Of a DNA stretch of 64,000 nt, positions 26,700 through 35,048 are shown in pieces. The notes beneath the pieces were generated by a model. It was not told the DNA's origin and did not search any database. It saw only the letters and a list, made by a program, of their open reading frames with translations. Position 1 is the stretch's first letter, and the number at the start of each line of letters is the position of its first letter. Source of the DNA: ANME-2 cluster archaeon (GTDB lineage: Archaea > Halobacteriota > Methanosarcinia > Methanosarcinales > Methanocomedenaceae); NCBI GenBank assembly GCA_014237145.1, contig JAAXOC010000100.1, positions 1-64,000 on the forward strand, given 5' to 3'. Both the position numbers and the translations under genes were made by a program.

Positions 26700-27105
26700 T
26701 CCTTTGTATAAATATGGTGCACTCATCATAGTAGTTCAATAAGTTGAATACCAGTTTCCTGGCTAAAAAATAAGGAACAGATTGAGTAGCAGTAGAGGTG
26801 ATTGTTTCCTTCTTTACAGCCTGTCCGGAAACAAGATGTGTATACAAACTAAGCATAATTTATCCAGTTAAAGAAAAATACTGTTAATAATTTTAAAAAA
26901 TATTCCAGTTTGAATAATTAATACTAGATGTAATATCAACTCGTTTTGGCACAAGTTGTTCAAAAGAGTTTTTCCACATTAATAGCAGAATAATTGGATT
27001 TTATGTGCAAATATTCATTCGAGTCTACGATAAAGACTTGTAGGCAGGTATAAATATGCTGAAGTGATTTAAAATTGAATATGGTTTTACCTGGGATTTA
27101 CAAGC
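26700..27105. promoter_or_regulatory. Divergent control region between pilus operon and KaiC-like genes
   Basis: About 400 bases without a coding frame. A TATA box for the rightward genes is visible at 27049-27057 (TATAAATAT), 49 bases before the ATG at 27106. I see no clear palindromic operator. Upstream, 26700-27040 is AT-rich and featureless to me. Confidence 0.45.
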
Positions 27106-27972
27106 ATGGCACTTAATAAGATACCTTCAGGTATAAAAACGCTGGATACCAACATCAATGACGGTTTTCCGGCAGGTTCAGTAATACTGCTCCTTGAAGA
27201 TGTGGGCGCCGGTGCACGTGAATTCGTCTACACCTCTATAGTTAACAACCTCAACCTGAAAGCTGATCCCTCCTATTTTGAAATGATAAATAGGAAGCAT
27301 GAGAAACAAAGCCATGAAGGTGAGATCAATACAACACTTGCACTTCCTGATGAGATATACTACATCTCTTTATCGAGATCAAAAGAAGACATATTAAATG
27401 AGAATGCCTATGCTTTCCACGAAGACTTTTTCAACACCTTAAAAGAAGGAGTGAACTTCAAAGAGCTTTCTGATATCTACTTCCGTCAAAGTATTATCAA
27501 AAATCTATGGCTCACAGATAAGAACAAAAACCTGGATTTCGATAGTAATTCTAATAAGAACATCCTTGAAGAGATTTCAGATCTATTTGAGGAGTTTGCC
27601 GCAAACAATATCGTGATACTTGATTCACTGACTGAACTTATGTTATATGAAGGAGATTATTTAAGCAAGAATGATGTTATTATGTTCTTAAAAAGCCTGG
27701 TACGAATTTCAAAAGAATGGAATGGTTTAATATATTTATTACTAAATACCAGAATCCTCGAAACCAATATACAGGAAATTATTAGTGATACCGTTGATGG
27801 CGTGCTCACTTTTGAATGGGATAAAAAATCAGTGAAATTGCAACGCAACCTTTGCATCACAAAATTCAGGGGGCTGTTGCCCCAGCTCGAACAGAACAAT
27901 ATTGAAAAATTCGAAACAAAAATAACTTCCAATGATGGATTCGAAGTCTCAAATATCAGGAAAATTATCTGA
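27106..27972 (+). CDS. KaiC/ArlH-like ATPase homologue with degenerate Walker A
   Basis: 288 residues of the RecA/KaiC/RAD55 type: the SGIKTLDTNINDGFPAGSVI opening is the family's entry strand, but the P-loop reads LEDVGAGAREF instead of GxxGxGKT, so ATP hydrolysis is unlikely. A Walker B-like NIVILDSLTELML is kept. A 60-residue insert around KHEKQSHEGEINTT is unusual. It overlaps the next gene, a canonical KaiC-like ATPase, by 41 bases, suggesting a coupled pair in which this one is regulatory. Its divergent placement from the pilus operon recalls ArlH beside ArlI/ArlJ. Confidence 0.7.
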   Translation: MALNKIPSGIKTLDTNINDGFPAGSVILLLEDVGAGAREFVYTSIVNNLNLKADPSYFEMINRKHEKQSHEGEINTTLALPDEIYYISLSRSKEDILNENAYAFHEDFFNTLKEGVNFKELSDIYFRQSIIKNLWLTDKNKNLDFDSNSNKNILEEISDLFEEFAANNIVILDSLTELMLYEGDYLSKNDVIMFLKSLVRISKEWNGLIYLLLNTRILETNIQEIISDTVDGVLTFEWDKKSVKLQRNLCITKFRGLLPQLEQNNIEKFETKITSNDGFEVSNIRKII

Positions 27973-28693
27973 GACCTGTCCAAACGGACGTGTCTCTTCG
28001 GGTATATCCGGACTTGATAAAATGCTCAATGGTGGTTTTCCACAGGGGCATATTGTCGTTGCCATGGGTGATCCCGGTACTGGAAAGACCACACTGGCAC
28101 TCCAGTATATCCACGATGGCCTGGATAAAGGAGAGTCCTGTATTTATATTAGTATCGAAGAGGAAAAGGAATCTTTAATTTCAACTGCTGCCTCCTATGG
28201 GTGGGATCTGCAGGAATACATCGAAAACAATAAACTGGAATTTTTAAAACTTGATCTGTCAGACATTAAAACCCTGGCCAGAAGGATCAGGGTCGAATTA
28301 CCGGAACTTATAGAATCATCTGGAGCAAGTCGTATTGCAATTGACTCGATCTCTCTTTTCAACATTATGTTCGATAACTCTATTGAAAGCCGCATAAGGT
28401 TAGTTGATTTAAATAAGACAGTCAAAAAGTCAGGAGTCACAGCTTTATATACCTCTGAGATAGGTATGAAAAATTCTTTTCATTCAAGAGACGGAATTAT
28501 CGAATACTCTGCCGACGGCATATTATTTTTACAACAAAGTGAAATTGGATCGGATATACGATTAGTAATTCGGATCATAAAAATGAGGAGAACCTTGCAC
28601 GATCGGCTGTACCGGCCTTACGACATTACCGAAAATGCTATTACAGTGTATCCTACGGAAATGGTATTTCAGGATGAGGGGCCTGGTGTATAG
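27932..28693 (+). CDS. KaiC-like RecA-superfamily ATPase
   Basis: 253 residues with GISGLDKMLNGGFPQGHIVV, an intact Walker A (GDPGTGKTT, about residue 47) and an IAIDSISLFNIMF Walker B. CIYISIEEEKE is the catalytic Glu region. Single-domain KaiC-like proteins in archaea act as signalling ATPases, including ArlH, which sits on the archaellum motor ATPase. The start overlaps the degenerate homologue upstream. Location next to a pilus operon suggests a role in pilus control, but this is inference. Either of the tandem ATGs (27932, 27935) may be used. Confidence 0.85.
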   Translation: MMDSKSQISGKLSETCPNGRVSSGISGLDKMLNGGFPQGHIVVAMGDPGTGKTTLALQYIHDGLDKGESCIYISIEEEKESLISTAASYGWDLQEYIENNKLEFLKLDLSDIKTLARRIRVELPELIESSGASRIAIDSISLFNIMFDNSIESRIRLVDLNKTVKKSGVTALYTSEIGMKNSFHSRDGIIEYSADGILFLQQSEIGSDIRLVIRIIKMRRTLHDRLYRPYDITENAITVYPTEMVFQDEGPGV

Positions 28694-28882
28694 ATTGTCT
28701 AACTTACTATTGTCATATCATTTTTACTCTGACTGAATATGGAACAGATACTGCTTCAGGCAAGAAGGAAGACAAGGTGCCCCACATTGCGTTTCGCCCC
28801 TTAAGATCCAGCGCCTGTTCATGTCGTTTTAGATAGGATAAGTTTATTAAATTCAAAACATAATAACATTAAAGGATACAAT

Positions 28883-30031
28883 ATGACTTCCACTGCTAAA
28901 TTTTATGATTCGATTGACATCCAGCTCAAATTTCTTGAACAACTCAGGCATATCCCGGAGGAAGAGATTGGCGGACTGATAAAAGTCCTGAGAGATTTTA
29001 TTTTCCAGGCCGATACAAAACAAAAGGTCATATACGGCATCGGTGAGGGCAGGAGTGCACTGGCCCTATATGATTTTCTCCACCAGTTATTGAAATATGA
29101 ACCGCTTTTCCCTGCCACCCTTGACGATCCCATCCGCCGCTACTTTGACCCTGACAGGTCCAACATGATATTGTCTGCATCGGGCTCAGGTGGCACTGAA
29201 AGTGTTATCAACTATCTTGAAGATGCCCACCGCCTGGGTGCAAGTGAGATACTTATCACTGCTAAAAGCAACTCGCCTGCCTATACAAAAATAAAATCAC
29301 ACAATGGTTTTGTCTTCCTGATCGAAGATATAAAACTTGAAAAGCCCAGCGAACTGGCAGTCATGGGTTCTGAGTTCGAACTGAAACTGTGTACTCTTTT
29401 AAACAGCGTACTGCCTGCCCTGGACAGCGGCGATGTCAGTTTATATTACCAGCAGATGGACCATTATCTTAAAAATGCCAGGCTGCTTCGGAATTTAGAA
29501 AATGAATACCTGCGGTCGTGGATAGATAAGCTGCTGAACCGCAGGGGGCATTTCATAGTGGACGGCGTAGGACGGTCCGGATTCGTGGCAAAAGCTTTAG
29601 GGATGCGTATGACACACCTGGGCCAGCATGTCTACATCAAAGGCGATGCCACCACTCCCAGTTTTGTCAGGGGCGACGTATATATTCCCATCAGCGGAAG
29701 CGGCAATACCAGGGAGATCCTGGAAGGGATGTTGAAGGCCCGCAGCAAGGGAGTGGACGTGTTCCCTATTACTGTAAATAAAAGCTCCAGAATGGTTGAA
29801 CTCCTGGAAGAATGGGGATATGAGGATAATATCATTTTCATACCTGTGGAAGAAGGAGACATGGGCATCTTCCACGACAAGACGCCCAGTAAGATCAGAA
29901 CTACAAAGTTGAACCAGATGCGTCCATCTATTTCTGAGATCAACTCATATATTTTCACCAATGCCATTATTGCCTCGGCCATTGATTTTTTAGGCGTTGA
30001 TGAAAAATACATGAAACGAATACACTGGTAG
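28883..30031 (+). CDS. Double SIS-domain sugar-phosphate isomerase-like protein
   Basis: 382 residues with two SIS domains. The first holds YGIGEGRSALALYDFL and ILSASGSGGTESVINYL; the second holds VDGVGRSGFVAKALGMRMTH and IPISGSGNTREILEGML, the form seen in 6-phospho-3-hexuloisomerase. The tandem arrangement is longer than the single-domain isomerase (about 180 residues). It may bind or isomerise phosphosugars in the ribulose monophosphate pathway used by archaea to make pentoses, but catalysis is unproven. AAAGGATACAAT precedes the ATG. It may lead a transcript with the next genes (nine-base gap). Confidence 0.75.
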   Translation: MTSTAKFYDSIDIQLKFLEQLRHIPEEEIGGLIKVLRDFIFQADTKQKVIYGIGEGRSALALYDFLHQLLKYEPLFPATLDDPIRRYFDPDRSNMILSASGSGGTESVINYLEDAHRLGASEILITAKSNSPAYTKIKSHNGFVFLIEDIKLEKPSELAVMGSEFELKLCTLLNSVLPALDSGDVSLYYQQMDHYLKNARLLRNLENEYLRSWIDKLLNRRGHFIVDGVGRSGFVAKALGMRMTHLGQHVYIKGDATTPSFVRGDVYIPISGSGNTREILEGMLKARSKGVDVFPITVNKSSRMVELLEEWGYEDNIIFIPVEEGDMGIFHDKTPSKIRTTKLNQMRPSISEINSYIFTNAIIASAIDFLGVDEKYMKRIHW

Positions 30032-30040
30032 GGATAAAGG

Positions 30041-30751
30041 ATGGGATTTAAACACACGTTTAAAAAACTAATAGGCCAAAGTGTGGCAGATGATTCCGGT
30101 GCTGCCCGGGAAGATAATAAGCAGGTAGTAACTGCCATGGAAGATAAAAAGCTAGTAGTAGCTGACATGGAAGATAAAAAGCCAGTAGTAGCTGCTGGGA
30201 ATGTACATACCGCCCCGGATTCTGCAGTTGAACAGAAAAATGTAGTATCGAAGGCATCACCCGATAGCTCAGGTAAGGATAAAGATCAAACAAAGCAAAT
30301 CAGGCAGGTGGGCAGCAAATGGGAACACAAGCATAACGACCTGGACTGGCACTCGATGTCCATACCCCACCCGGTCCCACCAAAGGTGCAGGCCGAAAAA
30401 GAAGTGCCAGGTGAACCTGCCGCACCGCTAAGAGCCCATCAACCCCGACCACCCGACCAGGGGCAGGATGGAAATAAACCCATATCAAAACAGGACATAC
30501 TCTGTAAGTTCGTGGTGCAGCGCGGGCAGAGGATCGGTGAGACCATATCTATTGATGGCGGGCATCTTGTGTTCAAGCACGGGGCTGAGAATCTGTACAT
30601 TCCTATGTCCTCCATATCCGGATTCACTGATGAGGACGTGGAGATAGGTGATTTCAACAGGGATGAAGCCTTGAAGCTTGGTGAAGAATGGCACCAGCGA
30701 ACCACGGACACATTGAAATTCGATGGGAATGGGATGCTCATAAATGACTGA
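30041..30751 (+). CDS. Hypothetical protein with repetitive linker and conserved C-terminal beta domain
   Basis: 236 residues. Residues about 20-60 contain imperfect 10-residue repeats (AMEDKKLVVADMEDKKPVVA), then a Pro-rich disordered stretch to about 145. The last 85 residues look folded and beta-rich (KFVVQRGQRIGETISIDGGH, YIPMSSISGFTDEDVEIGDF), possibly a small barrel like those annotated DUF5749 in methanogens; I am not certain of that name. It ends eight bases inside pth2, so the two are translationally coupled. Function unknown. Confidence 0.6.
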   Translation: MGFKHTFKKLIGQSVADDSGAAREDNKQVVTAMEDKKLVVADMEDKKPVVAAGNVHTAPDSAVEQKNVVSKASPDSSGKDKDQTKQIRQVGSKWEHKHNDLDWHSMSIPHPVPPKVQAEKEVPGEPAAPLRAHQPRPPDQGQDGNKPISKQDILCKFVVQRGQRIGETISIDGGHLVFKHGAENLYIPMSSISGFTDEDVEIGDFNRDEALKLGEEWHQRTTDTLKFDGNGMLIND

Positions 30752-31091
30752 ATACAAGCAGTGTATCGTAACCCGTGATGACCTTAAACTCTCAAAGGGC
30801 AAACTGGCTGTACAGGTAGCACATGCAGCCGTAACAGCCTCTGATTTTGCTGATAAGAAGGAACGTGATGCCTGGATGAAGGACGGGCAAAAGAAGGTCG
30901 TACTTAAGACCGGCACCCTGCAGGACTTATTTCTGTTAAAGGAGTCAGCGCGCAGGGAAGGACTGTCCACTGCTCTTATCACTGATGCCGGGCTTACGCA
31001 GATACCTCCCGGGACCGTCACTGTACTGGGTATCGGGCCGGCAGCGGTTGAGAAACTGGATAAAGTGGTGGGTAAGTTGAAACTGGTGTAG
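30744..31091 (+). CDS. pth2: Peptidyl-tRNA hydrolase, archaeal/eukaryotic type 2
   Basis: 115 residues, full length. Conserved family segments are KLSKGKLAVQVAHA (including the catalytic Lys/Gln/His region), RDAWMKDGQKKVVLK, LITDAGLTQIPPGTVT and LGIGPA. It releases peptides from peptidyl-tRNA dropped by ribosomes. The start codon overlaps the preceding gene by eight bases, so expression is coupled to that unknown protein. Confidence 0.95.
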   Translation: MTEYKQCIVTRDDLKLSKGKLAVQVAHAAVTASDFADKKERDAWMKDGQKKVVLKTGTLQDLFLLKESARREGLSTALITDAGLTQIPPGTVTVLGIGPAAVEKLDKVVGKLKLV

Positions 31092-31170
31092 TGCCTTTAT
31101 CGACATTTAGATATTTGATCAATTTCAACTATTATTTGAAAATTCAAGGGAAGCAGCAGGAGGTTATTGT

Positions 31171-31839
31171 ATGGCAGTGATACAGGACAAAGATAAGGAG
31201 AATATTAAGAAAAAGCTGGATAAAGAGCTTGAGGGTAACGTAAAATTAATAATGTTCACCCAGGAGAACGAATGCCAGTTCTGTGCCGATACCAGGGGCA
31301 TGGTGGAAGAGTTGGCAGGCATGTCACCAAAGATCGAAGCCGAAATCCATGATTTTGTCAAGGATGAAAAACTGGCAAAGTCCTACGGGGTTAAGAAGAT
31401 CCCTGCCATTGTGATGCTGGGGGAGAAGGACTACGGTATCAGGTTTTACGGCATCCCGTCGGGTTACGAATTCAAATCGTTCCAGGAAGACCTGGTCGAT
31501 GTGTCCAGGGGCAGGACAGACCTGTCAGATGAGGTGGTGAAAAAACTTGCAAATGTTAAGAAGCCAGTGCATATACAGGTGCTTGTGACCTCTACCTGCC
31601 CTTACTGCTCAATGGCTGTTCGAACAGCCCATAAACTTGCCATTGAGAATGAGCACATAAAAGCAGATATGGTGGAAATGGTAGAGTTTCCCCACCTGGC
31701 CCAGAAGTATATGGCCATGAGCGTGCCCAAGATAGTTATCAATGAAATAGTGGATTTCGTGGGTGCCCAGCCACCTGAGCATTTTGTGGAAGAAATTATG
31801 AGGGCACTGCGTGCAAGCGACAATCCGATGTATTCATAA
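31171..31839 (+). CDS. Protein disulfide oxidoreductase (two glutaredoxin-like domains)
   Basis: 222 residues with two thioredoxin folds. Active-site motifs are CQFC (about residue 34) in the first domain and CPYC (about residue 146) in the second, and cis-Pro motifs KKIPAIV and MSVPKIVI are visible. This is the archaeal PDO, which forms, reduces or isomerises disulfides in cytoplasmic proteins and can accept electrons from thioredoxin reductase. CAGGAGGTTATTGT precedes the ATG, a strong ribosome binding site. It is 79 bases after pth2, probably with its own promoter. Confidence 0.92.
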   Translation: MAVIQDKDKENIKKKLDKELEGNVKLIMFTQENECQFCADTRGMVEELAGMSPKIEAEIHDFVKDEKLAKSYGVKKIPAIVMLGEKDYGIRFYGIPSGYEFKSFQEDLVDVSRGRTDLSDEVVKKLANVKKPVHIQVLVTSTCPYCSMAVRTAHKLAIENEHIKADMVEMVEFPHLAQKYMAMSVPKIVINEIVDFVGAQPPEHFVEEIMRALRASDNPMYS

Positions 31840-32050
31840 ATATGTGTCTATCGCAATCATTACCGGGATTCCTGCACCCACTGTTTGATCTGCCTGGCAC
31901 CAGGGTGAAATTGGGGTGACATCAGGGATGTTTTTAGTAATATGGTTGAGTAATTGGGGTGGAATAAATGGAAACTATACAATGCTCCTGTAGAGTACGA
32001 TAAGCCAATTGTAGAGCATAGTCAGCCATAATACTGCGATTTAGAGACTT

Positions 32051-32138
32051 TTTATTATTTAGCATGAAAGTACCCTTGGGTTCTTTCATCTTTTTGTGCA
32101 TGTTATTCGAAGAATTTTATGTAGGTTTTCTTGTTACA
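32051..32138. repeat. Dispersed repeat copy 1 (inverted relative to 46454-46544)
   Basis: The block from TTATTTAGCATGAAAGTACC to TTTCTTGTTAC is a reverse-complement match over about 85 bases to the block at 46454-46544, with a few substitutions and small indels. Its core GAAAGTACCC/GGGTTCTTTC forms a near-perfect 10-base hairpin. It lies in the 31840-32321 gap, which has no coding frame; the gap also holds the next repeat and the metK promoter. Confidence 0.85.
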
Positions 32139-32159
32139 CTTAATTATCAGTTCTCTCAA

Positions 32160-32221
32160 CCGTGGATGAACACAGATAAACACTGATACTGCATGCAAAA
32201 TCTGTGTTCATCTGCGGTTCG
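32160..32221. repeat. Intergenic inverted repeat (ACAGAT family)
   Basis: CGTGGATGAACACAGAT pairs with ATCTGTGTTCATCTGCGG around a centre that includes GCATGC. It is related to 4887-4960 by the shared ATCTGTGTTCATCTG arm. It lies 100 bases before the metK start. Confidence 0.7.
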
Positions 32222-32321
32222 TTATAGTTAAAAAGACCAGAAAATATTTAAAAGACTTGCGATTTATTCAGATATTGTTATAAATACTAAAGGAAATTCA
32301 GTTACAAAAATAGGTGAAATA

Positions 32322-33497
32322 ATGATCTCAAATATGGAATACAGTTTATTGACCTCAGAGTCAGTTACGGAAGGGCATCCGGACAAAGTATGTGACCAGA
32401 TATCAGACGGCGTGCTGGATGAGATCGTGAGACAGGACCCTACAGCTAGGGTGGCATGTGAGGCATTTATCAGTGTTGGTTTTGTGATAGTGGGCGGCGA
32501 GATCACAACCTCGGCTCATGTTGACGTACCGTCAATAGCCCGCGGTATCCTGAAGGAAATCGGTTATACCAGCGAGATATATGGTTTTAATTATAAGACA
32601 TGCGGAGTGCTGAATGCCATTGGCAAGCAGTCACCTGATATTGCACAGGGTGTGGATGTGGGTGGTGCCGGTGACCAGGGTATGATGATAGGGTATGCCT
32701 GCAGGGAGACAGAGGAACTGATGCCCCTGCCCATCATGCAGTGCCACCGGATGTGCCAAAAGCTGGCCGAGCACAGGAAGAACAAGACACTTTCCTACCT
32801 TGGCCCGGACGGCAAGTCCCAGGCTACAGTAGAGTATAAGATGGGTGTACCCCAGCGGGTGGACTCGGTTATTGTCAGCTCCCAGCATACCGAGGAGATA
32901 CTTGACAGCACGGGTGAGCGCATCACCCAGGATGCAATTGACGAGATCATTGATAAGGTGATCAAGGATGTCATTGACCCTGAACTGCTGGATAAGGATA
33001 CTAAATATTATGTGAACCCGACTGGCAAGTTCGTGGTAGGCGGACCCCAGAGCGATACCGGCATGACAGGTAGGAAGATCGTAGTGGATACTTACGGCGG
33101 ACTGGTGCCCCACGGCGGCGGAGCTTTCTCAGGCAAGGATTCTACTAAGGTGGACCGCAGTGCTGCCTATGCTGCCAGGTATGTTGCCAAGAATGTGGTC
33201 GCATCCAGTGTGGCAGATCGGTGTGCAGTATCTCTTGCCTATGCCATTGGTGTGCCTGAGCCTACTGCTGTTATGGTCAATACTTTTGGGACAGGTAAGA
33301 TGAAGGATAGAGATATTGTGGGGCTGGTGCGCAAGCATTTCGACCTGACCCCTAAGAGCATTATCGAAACCCTTGACCTGAGGCGTCCAATCTTCAGGAA
33401 GACTGCGGCCTACGGGCATTTCGGCAGGAACGACCCGGACTTTACCTGGGAGCGGACCGATGTGGCCGAGGATATTGCAAAGTCGGCCGGGATTTAG
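32322..33497 (+). CDS. metK: S-adenosylmethionine synthetase, bacterial-type MetK
   Basis: 391 residues of the bacterial/eukaryotic MAT family, not the divergent archaeal one. Signatures are [31 protein letters not shown], and DTYGG...[10 protein letters not shown] with [16 protein letters not shown]. It makes S-adenosylmethionine from methionine and ATP. A TATA box (TTATAAATA, 32278-32286) and AGGTGAAATA before the ATG mark promoter and start. Most archaea use the archaeal-type enzyme, so this gene was probably gained from bacteria; whether the archaeal version also exists elsewhere in the genome is unknown. Confidence 0.95.
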   Translation: MISNMEYSLLTSESVTEGHPDKVCDQISDGVLDEIVRQDPTARVACEAFISVGFVIVGGEITTSAHVDVPSIARGILKEIGYTSEIYGFNYKTCGVLNAIGKQSPDIAQGVDVGGAGDQGMMIGYACRETEELMPLPIMQCHRMCQKLAEHRKNKTLSYLGPDGKSQATVEYKMGVPQRVDSVIVSSQHTEEILDSTGERITQDAIDEIIDKVIKDVIDPELLDKDTKYYVNPTGKFVVGGPQSDTGMTGRKIVVDTYGGLVPHGGGAFSGKDSTKVDRSAAYAARYVAKNVVASSVADRCAVSLAYAIGVPEPTAVMVNTFGTGKMKDRDIVGLVRKHFDLTPKSIIETLDLRRPIFRKTAAYGHFGRNDPDFTWERTDVAEDIAKSAGI

Positions 33498-33527
33498 GTT
33501 TTAAGTTATTGGTTTTGGGATTTTAGT

Positions 33528-33684
33528 AAATACGACCCGATATCAAACGATTTAAAAATTATCGAGGATTATAGCGAAAAACTGTATAGGGTGGGGGTTG
33601 GAGATTATAGGATTTTATATTTAAGTTGACTTAAGTGGCTATCTAATTGGTATTGACAAGAGATCAAGGGTATACTTACATTAA
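33528..33684 (+). pseudogene. Decayed RelE/ParE-family toxin gene
   Basis: An in-frame stretch KYDPISNDLKIIEDYSEKLY then RVGVGDYRILYLS ends in TGA at 33627-33629. After a frame change, IDKRSRVYLH and TAA follow (33652-33684), matching the closing strand of RelE proteins. No start codon is present. It is a frameshifted, N-terminally truncated remnant just behind metK, marking the left side of an accessory patch. Confidence 0.6.
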
Positions 33685-33772
33685 TGTCAGATTGACACCG
33701 ACACAGCAAGTCCTTGTTCAATATCATCATCTGTTCTTTTGCTGAACCCATGATAAAAATAATTGATGAATT

Positions 33773-34030
33773 CTACGCCAGTTCTCCATAAGTAGTCTGT
33801 AAATGTTGTTTTTCAAAGAGTTCTTTGAGGAGTTCTTTTCCATGAGGTTGTGGTATTTTTGTACCTTCTTTTTGAGCTACTTTAAGCCAGAGTTCCATTG
33901 CAATTTTAACTTCTTCTAATGATTCTTCTTCGGTATTCCCGAAAGCAGAACATCCTGGTAATTCAGGGACGGTGGCTATATAACCCTCATCTTCCTCGCT
34001 ATAAAAAATCTCTATTGCGTACTTATACAT
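33773..34030 (-). CDS. HicB-type antitoxin
   Basis: 85 residues from the Met of MYKYAIEIFYSEEDEGYIAT; an in-frame ATG three codons earlier (34039) is also possible. The HicB core is clear: YIATVPELPGCSAFGNTEEE, then an EVKIAMELWLKVAQKEG helix. It overlaps the upstream HicA-like gene. HicB neutralises the HicA mRNA-binding RNase and usually represses the operon. Here toxin precedes antitoxin, whereas in the two other HicAB pairs of this window the antitoxin comes first. Confidence 0.85.
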   Translation of the reverse strand: MYKYAIEIFYSEEDEGYIATVPELPGCSAFGNTEEESLEEVKIAMELWLKVAQKEGTKIPQPHGKELLKELFEKQHLQTTYGELA

Positions 34031-34283
34031 CGCTGCCATCTTCTTCAGTAAGATTATATTTATCTATAATCTTGATTAATTGTCTGACCTGATAAGGCTT
34101 TGCTTTACCGGATACATTCTGGAAATTCAGCATTTCATTTATGTCCTTTCGTAAATAAATTCTATGGCTTCCTTTTCCACCTTTGAATTGAAAACCGAAA
34201 GCTTCGGCAATCCTGCATAGTTTCTCAAATCGAATATTTTTAGGATTATTTTTTAAATCCTCAAGCAACTTTTGTTTATGCAT
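34023..34283 (-). CDS. HicA-type toxin
   Basis: 86 residues. The double-stranded RNA-binding-like HicA core is seen in KLCRIAEAFGFQFKGGKGSH (with the catalytic GSHRIY His) and the C-terminal KAKPYQVRQLIKIIDKYNL. The N terminus is slightly extended. The stop lies within the HicB start region, so the pair is coupled. AT-rich, with an ATATTTGAACTATAAAATA promoter-like stretch just upstream. Confidence 0.85.
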   Translation of the reverse strand: MHKQKLLEDLKNNPKNIRFEKLCRIAEAFGFQFKGGKGSHRIYLRKDINEMLNFQNVSGKAKPYQVRQLIKIIDKYNLTEEDGSDV

Positions 34284-34397
34284 CTAGACGAATGGAATAT
34301 ATTTGAACTATAAAATAACTTCCTATATTTTTATCTAACGCAGCCATTTCTATTTAGCTGTAATTATCTCAATAACGTGAAACGGGCTTTCAAAGCA

Positions 34398-34512
34398 CTA
34401 CGCACCCACCAGTTCACCCATCACCGCCTCCATCAATATCCCGCCGCTGGTCAGTGATTGCTTGAGTTTCGCTTCAATCTCGTCGCAGAGTACTATGGAG
34501 CTGGTCTACCCT
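34398..34512 (-). pseudogene. 3' end of an hsdS-like gene, copy 1
   Basis: Read leftward: VLCDEIEAKLKQSLTSGGIL then MEAVMGELVGA and TAG. This resembles the conserved C terminus of type I restriction specificity (HsdS) subunits. A stop codon interrupts the frame just upstream, and no hsdR, hsdM or full hsdS is present. A second, shorter copy of the end lies at 34996-35040. Assignment from memory of the family's C-terminal motif. Confidence 0.45.
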
Positions 34513-34556
34513 GACGACGGTGCCGGACTGAAATAATGATTTGTCTGAGGTTTAAT

Positions 34557-34758
34557 TCAATCTAATAATTCTTCTGGCTTCGCGCCATACATTTTCGTTT
34601 TTATATTCTTTATGTTTTTTTTATTTCTGGTAACGAAAATCTCACATCCAGCAGTTTCTACAATCGCAAAAGCTATCGAATCATATGGGTCCAATTCATA
34701 TTCCATCTGGTATTCCAGACATTAAAAAAATATTAGTGTCAATGTATATTTTAGTCAT
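34557..34758 (-). pseudogene. PIN-domain (VapC-like) toxin gene with internal deletion
   Basis: The ATG overlaps the antitoxin stop and encodes MTKIYIDTNIFL, the PIN N terminus with its first Asp, but the frame stops eight codons later. A shifted frame resumes with LDPYDSIAFAIVETAGCEIF, VTRNKKN and ends EELLD, the PIN C terminus. The middle of the domain is missing. The toxin is thus dead while its antitoxin is intact. Confidence 0.7.
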
Positions 34759-34924
34759 ATTGGCTTTCACGAACCTTCTTCAAAAAATCTACGCTACTTG
34801 TGCATTCAGGAATAATTCCTTTGAATTTTCCAACCATTTGCTCAGCTACATGCACACCTGCTTCTGGTTTTAGTTTCTTCAGGAATTCCATAAGATTATA
34901 TGCTTCCTGTGTGTCAATAACCAT
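34751..34924 (-). CDS. Small antitoxin-like protein, partner of the broken PIN toxin
   Basis: 57 residues beginning MVIDTQEAYNLMEFLKKLKP. Mostly helical and charged, without a recognisable DNA-binding motif. Its stop overlaps the start of the PIN remnant by eight bases, the classic VapBC arrangement, which is the basis for the call. Retained open frame beside a degraded toxin suggests recent toxin loss or continuing function as a scavenging antitoxin. Confidence 0.55.
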   Translation of the reverse strand: MVIDTQEAYNLMEFLKKLKPEAGVHVAEQMVGKFKGIIPECTSSVDFLKKVRESQYD

Positions 34925-34995
34925 TTTCAATCACTAAATAGATTATTTCATTTACATTAGATAAAGCAGTCTATTGAGAAAATAACTTTTGAATA

Positions 34996-35040
34996 CTATT
35001 TTTGCGCTACCAACTCACCCACCACCGCCTCCATCCATCA
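34996..35040 (-). pseudogene. 3' end of an hsdS-like gene, copy 2
   Basis: Read leftward: MEAVVGELVAQK then TAG, matching MEAVMGELVGA of copy 1 at 34398-34512. Only about 15 codons remain. The two copies flank the PIN/antitoxin pair. It lies just behind the DUF5788 gene stop. Confidence 0.4.
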
Positions 35041-35048
35041 TATCAAAT

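Noticed and set aside
31840-32321. Possible SAM riboswitch upstream of metK
   Set aside because: The leader from the TATA box at 32278 to the ATG is too short, and the upstream hairpins are dispersed repeats found elsewhere.
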